A stretch of DNA of 64,000 nt from an uncultured Eubacteriales bacterium (GCA_949743655.1 CATJUP010000101.1:1-64000); one strand, 5' to 3'. Positions 9,071 through 19,431 are shown, counted from the first letter of the stretch. Notes: generated from the sequence alone by a model not told the origin. Numbers and translations: made by a program.

Positions 9071-9187
9071 TACGGCACGCTATGGCAAATGAAATATGCC
9101 ACCACAACGCTACTAAAAGCAAAAGCATGTTTTTTTGTCTTGCTTTTATTATGCGTAACCGCCTGAGGCGGTTTAGGCGTGTCTGTA
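9071..9187. repeat. Cloverleaf-like nested inverted repeat, copy B (csrA-flagellin gap)
   Basis: It has the same architecture as copy A (416-537). The outer stem is GGCACGC (9074-9080) / GCGTGTC (9177-9183) with one G-T pair. The first hairpin is TGGCA (9083-9087) / TGCCA (9097-9101). The middle arm is ACGC (9107-9110) / GCGT (9153-9156), topped by TAAAAGCAA (9114-9122) / TTGCTTTTA (9140-9148). The third hairpin is AACCGCC (9157-9163) / GGCGGTT (9167-9173). The left flank (T-run then AATACGGCACGCT) is nearly identical in both copies; the paired arms are not. Confidence 0.82.
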
Positions 9188-9223
9188 TATATTTTTATTT
9201 TTGTTTTAAGGAAACAAAGTTTC

Positions 9224-9266
9224 TGTTTGAAAGTTCTTTCGCCTCCTTTCTTTCAAGAAAGGAAGG
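9224..9266. repeat. Partial copy R1 of the 106-bp repeat family
   Basis: It contains the AAAGTTCTTTCGC box and the hairpin TCCTTTCTT (9244-9252) / AAGAAAGGA (9255-9263) but lacks the rest of the repeat unit. The hairpin ends a few nucleotides after the csrA stop codon. Confidence 0.75.
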
Positions 9267-9270
9267 AATA

Positions 9271-9456
9271 CTATTTTCCCGCCAATATACATTCGGGAAC
9301 TGGATGAGTTTTTTCCCAAACCTCACTGCGGTAAACAGAAAATTCTTTCGGCGCGTCCACAAAAACCTTTATTCCTGTTTTGCTTTCCTCAACTTTTATT
9401 ACAATGTTTTCTCCTATAACAATGTATTGCCCCGATTTTCTTCCCAAAGATAACAC
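9271..9456 (-). CDS. csrA: Carbon storage regulator CsrA
   Basis: This is a small RNA-binding dimer that blocks translation by covering ribosome sites at GGA-containing hairpins. The 61-residue protein begins MLSLGRKSGQYIVIGENI and contains GIKVFVDAPKEFSVYRSEV, matching the CsrA beta-strand core and the DAPKxxxVxRxE signature. The start is GTG (9456-9454) behind AGGGAGG. It lies upstream of flagellin on the same strand, as in many Firmicutes, but the usual partner gene fliW is not adjacent and is not in the window. The flagellin leader carries a fitting target hairpin. Confidence 0.95.
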   Translation of the reverse strand: MLSLGRKSGQYIVIGENIVIKVEESKTGIKVFVDAPKEFSVYRSEVWEKTHPVPECILAGK

Positions 9457-9531
9457 GCTAAAACCTCCCTGTATGGCGTAAATTACATAAATTTCATATA
9501 AAAGGCTTTTATCTTTGGGTATTGTTTACAC

Positions 9532-9709
9532 TAACTTCCTATAATAATAATTATCGGAAGTAAATTAACTTAAAATTTGAAAAAATATATAAAAAATTTA
9601 TAAAAAATAGCTTAATTATAAATTTTTTTTGACGATATGATTATTAGAAAGGCTAATTGAAGGCTAAAAATACCGTTTTACTTCCGATAATTATTATTAT
9701 AGGAAGTTA
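9532..9709. mobile_element. MITE-like element with 33-bp inverted ends
   Basis: The sequence at 9532-9564 (starting TAACTTCCTATAATAATAAT) recurs as an exact reverse complement at 9677-9709. About 112 bp of very AT-rich non-coding DNA lies between them. Both ends begin with TA, compatible with a TA target-site duplication as made by Tc1/mariner/IS630-type elements. No transposase is present. It lies between the tagO terminators and csrA, where csrA's promoter should be. The inverted ends are certain; mobile origin is inferred. Confidence 0.5.
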
Positions 9710-9714
9710 CATTC

Positions 9715-9741
9715 AAAAACCCTTTAATTTAAAGGGTTTTT
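9715..9741. terminator. Second terminator-like hairpin downstream of tagO
   Basis: AAAAACCCTTTA (9715-9726) pairs with TAAAGGGTTTTT (9730-9741). It lies just outside the right end of the MITE-like element and is a plausible back-up terminator in either direction. Confidence 0.65.
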
Positions 9742-9750
9742 ATAATGTGC

Positions 9751-9784
9751 AAAATAAAAAAAACCACGTAAATACGTGGTTTTT
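9751..9784 (-). terminator. Terminator of the tagO operon
   Basis: AAAACCACGTA (9760-9770) pairs with TACGTGGTTTT (9773-9783). On the minus strand the stem is followed by eight T residues. This is a canonical intrinsic terminator about 65 bp after the tagO stop. Confidence 0.85.
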
Positions 9785-9847
9785 ATTTTCCAGAAAAATA
9801 ATTTATGTTATAAATATTTATTTCTTGCTCAAAAAAACTCTAATGCT

Positions 9848-10885
9848 TTACTCATTTTTTCCGCGCAAACGATGATTTACAAAATATACTAACAGACCCA
9901 AAACAATAACTGCAAACATAAATACAACAAGTGTTTTTGCATCTTTAAGAGCTATAAATATAGCCACAAGCCCGCATAATACACTAATTCCATAAAGTAT
10001 CATTACAGCTTGTCTTTGAGTAAAGCCTTTATCTATAAGTTTGTGGTGTAAATGTCCTCTATCTGCCTGCATAATAGGCTGGTGTTTAGCCGCGCGCCTT
10101 GTCATAGCAAAAAGTGTGTCAAATATAGGCAAACCTATAGACAATACACTTACCATAAGCGCTAACATTGCATAACCTTTAAACACACCTAATATACTTG
10201 TAACAGCAAGCGTATAGCCTAAATAAGTAGCGCCGGTATCGCCCATAAATATCTCAGCCGGATTAAAATTACGCGGCAAAAACCCAAGACAAGAGCCGGC
10301 AAGAGCCGCTGTTAAAACTACCGCTGTTTCGTCTCCAGTAAGTATACAAAGTACCATAACGCATATCGCCGCTATAGATGATACTCCTGCCGCTAAACCG
10401 TCAAGACCGTCTATAAGATTAACAGCGTTTGTAAGCCCAACTATCCATATAATTGTAATTGGCACACTAAGTTTTAAAAGCGCGTACGTAACAGGCCACA
10501 TCACCACATGTATCCTTATACCAAATATAACTGGTATAATAGCTGCTATTATCTGCACAACAAACTTAAATTTAGCCGGAAGATTTTTAACATCGTCAAC
10601 CATTCCAAGCACAGCTATAACCATAGAGCCTATAAAAAAGCCTATAAGTTTTCTTACATCAGAATACTCAACAAAATTATAAAGCAAAAGCACAGTAAAC
10701 ATAAAACCAGCTATTATAGCCAAACCGCCCATTCGCGGCATAGGTTTATTGTGCATTCCCCTTTTTTTAGGCATATCTATAGCGCCAAATTTCAGTGATA
10801 TTTTTTTTGCCACAGGCGTCATTACATTAGAAACCGCAAAAGCCGTTGAAAAAGCAGCTATATATAAAACCCAATCATGAACCAA
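9848..10885 (-). CDS. Undecaprenyl-phosphate GlcNAc-1-phosphate transferase family (TagO/WecA-like)
   Basis: This polytopic membrane enzyme of the MraY/WecA family transfers a sugar-1-phosphate to undecaprenyl phosphate, the first step in teichoic acid or other cell-surface polymer synthesis. It has 345 residues and about ten or eleven membrane helices. Catalytic motifs are visible: GMVDDVKNLP, NAVNLIDGLDGLAAG, FMGDTGATYLGY and the His-rich QADRGHLHHKLIDKG. The start is TTG (10885-10883) behind TAGGAGAG. It is last in a run with tsaC, rpiB and upp, an order common in Clostridia. The sugar substrate is not determinable. Confidence 0.92.
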   Translation of the reverse strand: MVHDWVLYIAAFSTAFAVSNVMTPVAKKISLKFGAIDMPKKRGMHNKPMPRMGGLAIIAGFMFTVLLLYNFVEYSDVRKLIGFFIGSMVIAVLGMVDDVKNLPAKFKFVVQIIAAIIPVIFGIRIHVVMWPVTYALLKLSVPITIIWIVGLTNAVNLIDGLDGLAAGVSSIAAICVMVLCILTGDETAVVLTAALAGSCLGFLPRNFNPAEIFMGDTGATYLGYTLAVTSILGVFKGYAMLALMVSVLSIGLPIFDTLFAMTRRAAKHQPIMQADRGHLHHKLIDKGFTQRQAVMILYGISVLCGLVAIFIALKDAKTLVVFMFAVIVLGLLVYFVNHRLRGKNE

Positions 10886-10901
10886 CTGTAATCTCTCCTA
10901 A

Positions 10902-11528
10902 TCATTTAGTACCAAACATTCTGTCACCAGCATCACCAAGACCAGGCACTATATACCCTTTTTCATTAAGTGCTAAATCATATGCCGCTGTATAAATATC
11001 AACATCATTAAATGTTGATTGTACAGCTTTTACACCTTCTGGCGCGGCTATTATACATAACATTGTAATGTCGTCCGCACCGCGTTCTTTTAATAGCTCA
11101 ATAGCTGCCTCCGCTGTTTTTCCTGTAGCAAGCATAGGGTCTACAATAAACACTTTAGCACCTTTAATGTTTTTAGGCACTTTACAATAGTATTCAATAG
11201 GCGTAAATGTGTCAGGGTCTCTGTAAATGCCTATATGTCCTACTTTAGACGCTGGCAAAAGCATATGAACACCGTCAACCATTCCAATACCTGCTCTTAA
11301 TATAGGCACAATAACTATGTCTTTTGTTATAGCCTTACATACAGTTTTGGCTATAGGTGTATCTATTTCAACATCACAAACAGGAATTTCTCTTGTAGCC
11401 TCATAAGTAAGCAGCATTGTTATCTCATTTACAAGTTCTCTAAATTCCTTTGTGCTTGTGTTTTTGTCTCTAAGCATAGACATTTTGTTTTGTATAAGCG
11501 GGTGTTCTGATATAAAGAGTTTACCCAT
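10902..11528 (-). CDS. upp: Uracil phosphoribosyltransferase
   Basis: This pyrimidine-salvage enzyme makes UMP from uracil and PRPP. The 208-residue length is standard. The PRPP-binding loop [17 protein letters not shown] (about 131-147) and the uracil-contacting C-terminal [18 protein letters not shown] are intact. AAGGAGGAG precedes the ATG. It lies between rpiB (11 bp upstream) and tagO (16 bp downstream), so it is part of a compact operon. Confidence 0.97.
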   Translation of the reverse strand: MGKLFISEHPLIQNKMSMLRDKNTSTKEFRELVNEITMLLTYEATREIPVCDVEIDTPIAKTVCKAITKDIVIVPILRAGIGMVDGVHMLLPASKVGHIGIYRDPDTFTPIEYYCKVPKNIKGAKVFIVDPMLATGKTAEAAIELLKERGADDITMLCIIAAPEGVKAVQSTFNDVDIYTAAYDLALNEKGYIVPGLGDAGDRMFGTK

Positions 11529-11539
11529 ATCGCTCCTCC

Positions 11540-11968
11540 TTAATCCTCTATCTGCTTAATACGGTTTATATGTCTTTCAACATTTGAAAAATCCGTATTA
11601 AGAAAATCCTTAACTATATCAACAGCAAGCCCTGGACCTATTACCCTAGCACCCATAGCAAGCATATTAGCATCGTTATGCTCTCTTGTAGCTTTAGCCG
11701 AAAAGCAATCATGACAAAGAGCACAGCGTATACCTTTAATTTTGTTAGCCGCTATAGAAATACCTATACCCGTGCCGCATATAAGTATTCCCTTATCGCA
11801 CTCACCATTAGCTACGGCGTTAGCGGCAAGTTTAGCATAAACAGGATAATCACAAAAATCACCTGTAAGAGTGCCAAAATTTTTATATTCTATTTTCTCA
11901 TCATCAAGATATTTGATTACTTCTTTCATAAGCGGGTATCCGCCATGGTCACAGCCCAAAGCTATCAT
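11540..11968 (-). CDS. rpiB: Ribose-5-phosphate isomerase B
   Basis: It interconverts ribose-5-phosphate and ribulose-5-phosphate in the pentose phosphate pathway. It is a RpiB/LacAB-fold protein of 142 residues. It begins [20 protein letters not shown], with the active-site Cys in [13 protein letters not shown] (about 66-78) and the substrate loop [16 protein letters not shown] (about 98-113). I use the ATG at 11968 because TTTTGGGAGTG lies in front of it; the longer open frame to 12016 has no ribosome site. It may also supply ribose-5-phosphate for the PRPP used by neighbouring upp. Confidence 0.95.
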   Translation of the reverse strand: MIALGCDHGGYPLMKEVIKYLDDEKIEYKNFGTLTGDFCDYPVYAKLAANAVANGECDKGILICGTGIGISIAANKIKGIRCALCHDCFSAKATREHNDANMLAMGARVIGPGLAVDIVKDFLNTDFSNVERHINRIKQIED

Positions 11969-12043
11969 TAAAATCACTCCCAAAATATAAATTGGCGAAT
12001 AAAAAATATCGCCCATAACTGTTATCCATTTAAATTTTAGACC

Positions 12044-12272
12044 AAAGATACTTGTATTTGTTGTGTAGTCATAAACTAAATCAGTTTTGCCAATAACATT
12101 TGCACATAATTGTTAAAAGTTAAAGTTCTTTCGCTTTCTTTCTTTCAAGAAATATACTTGTATTTGCTGTGTAAACATAAACTAAATTAGCTTTGCCAAT
12201 AACATTTGCACATAATTGTTAAAAGTTAAAGTTCTTTCGCTTCCTTTCTTTCAAGAAAGGAAGAAAGGAAGG
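12044..12272. repeat. 106-bp tandem repeat R2 (two units)
   Basis: Two units with exact 106-bp spacing (ATACTTGTATTTG at 12048 and 12154). Each carries TAAACTAAAT(C/T)AG, TTTGCCAATAACATTTGCAC, and TTAAAAGTTAAAGTTCTTTCGC, then a hairpin. The right-hand hairpin is full length (CTTCCTTTCTT 12240-12250 / AAGAAAGGAAG 12253-12263); the inner one is shortened. It fills the gap between tsaC and rpiB. There is no coding potential. Confidence 0.9.
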
Positions 12273-12332
12273 AAAATTTTTATATCATAGCTTTAATATA
12301 ACATTTATTTCGACAAATATCAACTTAAAGCT

Positions 12333-13376
12333 CTATACGTTTATAATTTTATAACCGGCGGCTTTTTTAAGCCTGTTCATAACAGCCATTCCCACGTTAC
12401 TTTCGTCAAATGTTTCGGAATAAACTTTGTTTATACTAATATCGTCAAATTTTCTTAAATTATCAAATAAAACTTTTCCGGCTGTATCCGCGCTGTTTCC
12501 AAAACTAAGCACAAATTTTGAGTTATATAATTTCAAATTACTTTCTCTGCACATAACGCCCGATTTTAAACCATTTTTAAAATCTTCGCTTAAAAGAGAA
12601 TTTATTTTTTTTACAACATTTTCGGTACTGCCATTTACAAGCACAATATCCGCCTCAGGAGCGTAATGTTTATATTTCATTCCAGGGGCTTTGGGTTTTT
12701 CGCCTTCTGATAACAAAGAGTAAACTGCCTTATCAAAAACTATTTTTCCCACAACATTTTCGAGCATTTCTTTAGTAATAGCTCCCGGTCTTAGTATAAC
12801 AGGAATTTTTTCAGTAAAATCTATTATTGTAGACTCTATTCCAAAATCACATTCCCCGCCGTCTATAATCATGTCTATTTTTCCATTCATATCGTGCTGT
12901 ACATGTTCCGCTTTTGTAGGCGAGGGTTTTCCGCTTGTGTTTGCACTTGGCGCCGCCAAAGGTACACCAGAGGCTAAAATAAGTTTTTTAGCCGTTTCGT
13001 TTGACGGAAATCTTACTGCAACAGTATTTAAACCTCCGCATACAGATGACGGCACAATATTACTTTTATTAAATATACCAGTCATTGGTCCAGGCCAAAA
13101 CGAGTCGATTAACTTTTTAGCATTATCAGGTATATCAACTACAATATCATACAACTGCTTAATATCGCCTATATGCAGTATAAGCGGATTATCTGACGGT
13201 CTTCCTTTAGCTTCGTATATCTTTCGGCAAGCCTCGGCATTAAGCCCGTTTGCACCAAGACCATACACTGTTTCTGTAGGAAAAGCCACAAGACCTCCCT
13301 TTTTAAGAATTCTCGCGGCTTTATTAATAATTTCATCAGTGTTATTGTTGTCCAATTTCTCAAAACAAGTTATCAT
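12333..13376 (-). CDS. tsaC: L-threonylcarbamoyladenylate synthase (Sua5/YrdC/YwlC type)
   Basis: It makes threonylcarbamoyl-AMP from Thr, bicarbonate and ATP, the first step of the universal t6A37 tRNA modification. At 347 residues it is the longer Sua5 form: an N-terminal YrdC domain (about 1-205) with [29 protein letters not shown] and [11 protein letters not shown], then a linker and a C-terminal Sua5 domain (about 230-347). The ATG overlaps the stop of the SEC-C gene by 4 bp (ATGA), so translation is probably coupled. Confidence 0.95.
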   Translation of the reverse strand: MITCFEKLDNNNTDEIINKAARILKKGGLVAFPTETVYGLGANGLNAEACRKIYEAKGRPSDNPLILHIGDIKQLYDIVVDIPDNAKKLIDSFWPGPMTGIFNKSNIVPSSVCGGLNTVAVRFPSNETAKKLILASGVPLAAPSANTSGKPSPTKAEHVQHDMNGKIDMIIDGGECDFGIESTIIDFTEKIPVILRPGAITKEMLENVVGKIVFDKAVYSLLSEGEKPKAPGMKYKHYAPEADIVLVNGSTENVVKKINSLLSEDFKNGLKSGVMCRESNLKLYNSKFVLSFGNSADTAGKVLFDNLRKFDDISINKVYSETFDESNVGMAVMNRLKKAAGYKIINV

Positions 13377-13873
13377 AAATTAGCACCACAGCATTTTTTG
13401 TATTTTTTACCACTTCCACAAGGGCAAGGGTCATTTCTTCCAACTTTTTTACCTTTTACAACTGTACGGCTGTTTCTTTGCTCGGTATAAAGTATTTTTT
13501 GTTCCGTCTCATCAAAAATATTGTTCCATTGTTTAAGCGTGTATAAATGTTCCGCGCGGTACTCAACCATTTTTTTGTATAATTTTTTAAAATCTATATT
13601 GATTTCAATATACGAGTTCTCGTCGAGCTGATTAACATCATACTTATCATCAAGTATATCGTTAATACCATCAACAAAAGCTATAACATAGTCAACTGGC
13701 ATATCAAATCTCTCACAAAGCTCGGTAACGGTTCCGTTTATGTTAGTAACTTTATTTTCAAGTATATACTCATAAACTTTTTGTTCTGCTGGAAGATAAA
13801 CATTCCAAACAGCGTCAACGCTTTTTCCCTCACTTGTAAAGGCTTTTTTAAGCCAGTCTTCATAAATGCTCAT
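13373..13873 (-). CDS. SEC-C motif protein
   Basis: A 166-residue protein of unknown specific function. The C-terminus, [19 protein letters not shown], is a complete SEC-C zinc-binding motif (CxCxSG...KxCC) like that at the end of SecA, where it contacts SecB or ribosomes. The N-terminal 130 residues are acidic and helical, beginning [20 protein letters not shown], with no motif I recognise. It is translationally coupled to tsaC. A TTGCAA-17-TATTAT promoter lies about 60-80 bp upstream. Confidence 0.85.
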   Translation of the reverse strand: MSIYEDWLKKAFTSEGKSVDAVWNVYLPAEQKVYEYILENKVTNINGTVTELCERFDMPVDYVIAFVDGINDILDDKYDVNQLDENSYIEINIDFKKLYKKMVEYRAEHLYTLKQWNNIFDETEQKILYTEQRNSRTVVKGKKVGRNDPCPCGSGKKYKKCCGANL

Positions 13874-13926
13874 ATTTTAATATTCTCTCCTTTTGTTTTG
13901 CTTTAGTTCAGTTTTAACTTATTTGA

Positions 13927-13955
13927 ATAATAATACATATTGTGTTTTTTTGCAA
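13927..13955 (-). promoter_or_regulatory. Promoter of the SEC-C-tsaC operon
   Basis: On the minus strand TTGCAA (13955-13950), 17 bp, TATTAT (13932-13927). The start would be near 13920, giving a leader of about 45 nt ending in AAAAGGAGAG. Confidence 0.65.
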
Positions 13956-14260
13956 CAATAAACTTTAAAAAATAAATTTTTACTCTCGCACTTAAATTAG
14001 CCTTAAAGCCAAATTTACTTTTATGTTAGGCTATGTTGTATTATTTATACCCATATACAATAGTCAAAGTCTATTTTTATTTTTCAAAAATACTCACAGC
14101 CGACAGCATTTTTTAATACATTTTTATTTAGACATAAATTTCGCTTATTTAAATAAGTAAACTTTGTTATTTCATCCACAACACATACAACTTTGTTAAA
14201 ATTTGTTTTAATATATTTATTTCATATTCTTTTTATATATAATGTTTTTTAAACTCACAA
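13956..14260. other. Gene-free gap downstream of pyrG
   Basis: About 300 bp of AT-rich sequence after the pyrG stop. The only structure I see is a weak long-loop pairing TAGCCT (13998-14003) / AGGCTA (14028-14033). No clear terminator, ORF or repeat-family copy is visible. Confidence 0.5.
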
Positions 14261-15886
<1,626 letters not shown>

Positions 15887-15938
15887 TTAAGTATCCAACG
15901 ACTTTTGACGTATATTAATTTTTTAAATTTAATTACTT

Positions 15939-16778
15939 TTACAGTTTATTATAAATCGCTATCTCAGCTTTTTCAATTATCACATCACTAACAGGAACAC
16001 TTTTTTCACCGTTTGAGGACTCTTTTGTCTCAACAGCGGCTATGCTGTCAACAACTTCCATTCCCTCAAAAACCTGACCAAAAACAGTGTATCCAAAATC
16101 CAAAAATGGCGTTCCGCCCAAAGAGTTATAATTTTCAATAGCCTTATCACTGTAATTTACTCTTATTATTTTTCCGGATGTGTTATCCGAAAGTATTTCG
16201 CTGTCGCCATACTGTTTAACGATTTCGTCTATATATTCAAAATATCCTTCTTGTATATTTGGCGATTGAACAATATAAAACTGACTTCCGTTTGTGTCCA
16301 TTCCTCTGTTGGCATAAGCCAAAGCTCCTCTAAAATGATACATATCACCTTTTAGCTCGTCCTTAAAGTCTTCGCCCCAAATACTCTCACCGCCTGTGCC
16401 GTTTCCGTCAGGATCTCCGCCTTGAACCATAAAATCATTCAGCACTCTGTGAAATTTAATTCCATTATAATACCCTTTTTCAACAAGACCTTTAAAATTT
16501 TCAACAGCTTCAGGCGCTTCTTCTGGACAAAGTTTTATTTTTATAACTCCCATATTTGTTGTGAGCACAACTATTTCTTCACCGTTTTTTGGCTCCTCAA
16601 GCTGCGGAAATTTATCTCCAGTTGTAAATAGCTCTTTTTTCAATTCCTCAATCTCATTATTTTCTTGGCTGCTATTAGCGCTTGACTGGGTTGAGTTATC
16701 GTTTTTAGTTTCAGCCGATGCTGAACACCCCGACAACATAATTACAGCAATTATAACCAAACAAACAAATTTTTTCAA
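15939..16778 (-). CDS. Cyclophilin-type peptidyl-prolyl isomerase lipoprotein
   Basis: It is a surface-anchored foldase. A lipoprotein signal (MKKFVCLVIIAVIMLSGC, lipobox LSGC with Cys 18) precedes a Ser/Asn-rich linker and a cyclophilin domain (about 65-279). That domain carries FKGLVEKGYYNGIKFHRVLN, FMVQGGDPDGNGTGGESIWG and GSQFYIVQ. The start is TTG (16778-16776) with TGGAGTTGAT upstream. The domain has an insertion around GYFEYIDEIVKQYGDSEILS compared with minimal cyclophilins. It is expected to act on exported proteins. Confidence 0.92.
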   Translation of the reverse strand: MKKFVCLVIIAVIMLSGCSASAETKNDNSTQSSANSSQENNEIEELKKELFTTGDKFPQLEEPKNGEEIVVLTTNMGVIKIKLCPEEAPEAVENFKGLVEKGYYNGIKFHRVLNDFMVQGGDPDGNGTGGESIWGEDFKDELKGDMYHFRGALAYANRGMDTNGSQFYIVQSPNIQEGYFEYIDEIVKQYGDSEILSDNTSGKIIRVNYSDKAIENYNSLGGTPFLDFGYTVFGQVFEGMEVVDSIAAVETKESSNGEKSVPVSDVIIEKAEIAIYNKL

Positions 16779-16852
16779 TTAATATCAACTCCATTCGTGT
16801 TTTATTCATAGGATAAATTGTAAATATATAATACGCTTTTGTCAAATTATTT

Positions 16853-17911
16853 TTAGGAGTAAAGTTTTATAATATCCATAACATTTTTTACACCGTTTGA
16901 CAAATGGCTTTTTTCCATTTCGTTTATAAGTTTTTGTTTTGAGTTATAAAGTTTATCAATATTTTCCAAAAGTGTTTTGCCTGTCATTTCCTCCTCCTTA
17001 AGCACAAGTGAATAACCATGTTTTTCAAAACTCTCGGCATTTAATATCTGGTCTCCTCTGCTTGCTTTTGCCGAAAGAGGTATTAAAAGCGCCGGTTTCC
17101 TTAAAGATAAAAACTCGGATATTGAATTTGAACCTGCACGTGATATAATCATATCTGCTGCCGCCATAATATGGGGTAACTGTTCTGATACATACTCAAA
17201 CTCTTTATAACCTTTCAAGTTTAAAAGCGTTTTGTCTATATTGCCTTTTCCGCATATATGAACAAGCTGATATTTTTTTAGTATGTCTGTTAAAATCTCT
17301 CTTAAAGTTTCATTTATTTTTTTAGAGCCTAAACTTCCGCCCATAGTCATAATTATTGGTTTTGAGTTATCAAAACCGCATATATCAAGTCCTTTTTTCT
17401 TGTCTCCCTCAAAAAGCTCTTTTCTTATAGGCGTGCCTGTGTTTACACCCTTTTCACCTATATATTTAACTGTTTCTGGAAATGTTGTACATACCTTTTT
17501 AGCAAAAGGCATAGCTATTTTATTCGCAAGTCCTGGTGTCATATCAGACTCATGTGCTATTACAGGTATATTATTCATTTTTGCCCCTAAAACAACAGGT
17601 ACAGCTACAAAACCGCCTTTAGAAAAAACAATGTCAGGTTTTATATCTTTAATAATCTTTTTAGCCTCAAAAACACCTTTCATTACTTTAAAAATATCAG
17701 TAAAGTTTTGTTTAGACAAATATCGTCTTAATTTTCCAGTAGATACAAAATGATACTCTATTCCTTTTTTTTCTATAAGTGTCCTTTCTATACCTTCTTT
17801 TTCACCTACATACACAATTTTGTATCCTTCCTTTTTAAGCTCTGGTATAAGCGCTATATTAGGCGTAACATGACCAGCCGTTCCGCCTCCTGTAAGAATT
17901 ATAGTTTTCAA
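16853..17911 (-). CDS. murG: UDP-GlcNAc-lipid II transferase MurG
   Basis: It adds GlcNAc to lipid I to give lipid II on the inner membrane face (peptidoglycan synthesis). The start is TTG at 17911, preceded by CGGAGGAG; the frame continues 33 nt upstream but lacks a ribosome site there. The N-terminal glycine-rich loop [17 protein letters not shown], the central [12 protein letters not shown], and the UDP-binding [12 protein letters not shown] motif are present over 352 residues, the family length. It stands outside a dcw cluster; no other mur gene adjoins it here. Confidence 0.96.
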   Translation of the reverse strand: MKTIILTGGGTAGHVTPNIALIPELKKEGYKIVYVGEKEGIERTLIEKKGIEYHFVSTGKLRRYLSKQNFTDIFKVMKGVFEAKKIIKDIKPDIVFSKGGFVAVPVVLGAKMNNIPVIAHESDMTPGLANKIAMPFAKKVCTTFPETVKYIGEKGVNTGTPIRKELFEGDKKKGLDICGFDNSKPIIMTMGGSLGSKKINETLREILTDILKKYQLVHICGKGNIDKTLLNLKGYKEFEYVSEQLPHIMAAADMIISRAGSNSISEFLSLRKPALLIPLSAKASRGDQILNAESFEKHGYSLVLKEEEMTGKTLLENIDKLYNSKQKLINEMEKSHLSNGVKNVMDIIKLYS

Positions 17912-18065
17912 CAATAACTCCTCCGTTCTTTGTATATTTAACACTATAAAATATATTATACACGATTAAATCTAAGCGCAAAACTATATTTTCTCATTTT
18001 ACGCTTTATATATGAATATAAATAAATAAATTCTAATTTAAAGTGTAAAACAAGGAGGATTAAAT

Positions 18066-18623
18066 ATGTATCCATATACTTCATCTAATTATAACAACAA
18101 AAAAGAGATTTTCGCCGCCGAATATGTGCCAAGTGTAGAGCATACAAAAAGAGTTATAGAGCTTTTAATGCAAGGTATAAAAAACAAACAGACAGCGGCT
18201 GATATGTATAATATCATAATAAATCTTATACCTAATGAAAAATACAAAGAAATAGTTAGAAGTATGTACATTGACGAAATGCGTGATAAAAAAAGTCTTG
18301 AGGAGCTTAAAGACCGCATTGAAGAAGAGACAGGCGTAACATGTGAAAGCACAGATATACCAGAAAATGCTGAAACTCAAAATATTAATCAAGAACCTGA
18401 CACCGAAAATGTGGAAGTATTGCTTAACACTGCTATAGTAAACGAAATTGAGAGTGCCAGATTTTATAGAGACCTTGCCGAAACAATAGGCTGTACTCAA
18501 ACTCAGTTTTACGACCCTATTTGCATGGTTATGAATGATGACCAAAATCACGCTGTTTTGTGTACAATGCTGCTTATAGACAATACACCTCAATATAACA
18601 ATAATCAGTTAAATAACAATTAA
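18066..18623 (+). CDS. Ferritin-like (rubrerythrin-type) helical protein
   Basis: A 185-residue protein with two similar helical halves joined by an acidic linker (about 85-120). The second half has NEIESARFYRDLAE and, about 40 residues later, NDDQNHAVLCTMLL. This fits a ferritin-like helix pair with E-x6-Y and D/E-x-x-H features. The first half (KQTAADMYNIIINL, YIDEMRDKKSLEEL) matches in spacing but has D/A in place of some ligands. Metal binding is therefore uncertain. It is preceded by AAGGAGG and stands alone between murG (divergent) and the HIT gene. It may be related to spore-coat or stress ferritin-like proteins. Confidence 0.6.
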   Translation: MYPYTSSNYNNKKEIFAAEYVPSVEHTKRVIELLMQGIKNKQTAADMYNIIINLIPNEKYKEIVRSMYIDEMRDKKSLEELKDRIEEETGVTCESTDIPENAETQNINQEPDTENVEVLLNTAIVNEIESARFYRDLAETIGCTQTQFYDPICMVMNDDQNHAVLCTMLLIDNTPQYNNNQLNNN

Positions 18624-18735
18624 AAACTTGATTATAAAAATTAGTAATGATATACTTTTTTTATCAGACTAATTAAGTCTATAGCATTATTACAATACTT
18701 TACGCTTTAAAATTAAAATACAAAGGAGAATACAA

Positions 18736-19152
18736 ATGAGTGATTGTATATTTTGCAAAATAATAAATGGTGATATTCCTTCAGCTACAATTTATGAAAA
18801 TGATGAGTTTAAAGCTATATTAGACAGATTTCCAGCTAATAAATGTCATGTGCTTATAATACCCAAAAAACATGTAGAAAATATATTTAGTATTGAACCA
18901 AAACTTGCTGGACGCCTTTTTGAGTTCGCTGCTAAATTAGCGCCAATAATGAAAAAAACTTTTGGTTTTGACAACATGAATGTTGTTCAAAACAATGGAG
19001 TTATAGCTGGTCAAACTGTAAACCATTTTCATATACACTTAATTCCTCGTTATGAGAATGACTCAGTAAACGTAAGTTGGAAACAGCTTGAGCTTACAGA
19101 CGAGCAAATTGAACAAACTCGCAATGCGCTTGAAGAAAGCATAAACCTTTAA
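18736..19152 (+). CDS. HIT-family nucleotide hydrolase (HinT-like)
   Basis: A 138-residue histidine-triad protein that hydrolyses nucleoside phosphoramidates or adenylates. It starts MSDCIFCKIINGDIPSATIY, with the family CxxC, and carries the catalytic triad motif NHFHIHLIPRY (about 96-106, HxHxH). AAAGGAGA precedes the ATG. The stop codon is followed after 5 nt by the hairpin of repeat copy R3. Confidence 0.95.
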   Translation: MSDCIFCKIINGDIPSATIYENDEFKAILDRFPANKCHVLIIPKKHVENIFSIEPKLAGRLFEFAAKLAPIMKKTFGFDNMNVVQNNGVIAGQTVNHFHIHLIPRYENDSVNVSWKQLELTDEQIEQTRNALEESINL

Positions 19153-19155
19153 TCC

Positions 19156-19368
19156 TTCTTCCTTTCTTGAAAGAAAGGAAGCGAAAGAACTTTAACTTTT
19201 AACCATTGTATGCAAGATTTATTGGCAAAGCTATTTTAGTTTATGTTTACGCATCAAATACACATATCTTTCTTGAAAGAAATGAAACGAAAGAACTTTA
19301 ACTTTTAACTAATGTGTGTAAGAGTTATTGGCAAAGCTATTTTAGTTTATGTTTATATAACAAATATA
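19156..19368. repeat. 106-bp tandem repeat R3 (two units)
   Basis: Inverted relative to R2: hairpin CTTCCTTTCTTGAAAGAAAG (first 20 of 24 nt, 19158-19181), then GCGAAAGAACTTTAACTTTT, TTGGCAAAGCTATTTTAGTT, and a second unit exactly 106 bp later with a degraded hairpin. It starts 5 nt after the HIT stop codon. Confidence 0.9.
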
Positions 19369-19390
19369 TCTTTTTTTCTTAAACTTTAAA

Positions 19391-19431
19391 AAGGAGACGA
19401 AAGAAATTTTAAATAAAAAATTCGTCTCCTT
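19391..19431. terminator. Terminator-like hairpin after repeat R3
   Basis: AAGGAGACGAA (19391-19401) pairs with TTCGTCTCCTT (19421-19431) across a 19-nt AT-rich loop, followed by AAATTTATTTATTTTAT. A plausible end for the plus-strand HIT transcript. Confidence 0.65.

Noticed and set aside
9082-9453. A 123-codon plus-strand frame crossing the cloverleaf element and csrA.
   Set aside because: It overlaps csrA on the other strand and includes structured repeat sequence; there is no ribosome site and the composition is low-complexity.
9657-9875. 72-codon plus-strand frame over the MITE end and tagO terminators.
   Set aside because: It runs through two terminator hairpins and into tagO on the other strand; not a real gene.
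12044-12272. The 106-bp tandem units as a CRISPR array or IS ends.
   Set aside because: Units are long, only two per site, nearly identical throughout with no variable spacers, no cas genes and no transposase in the window.
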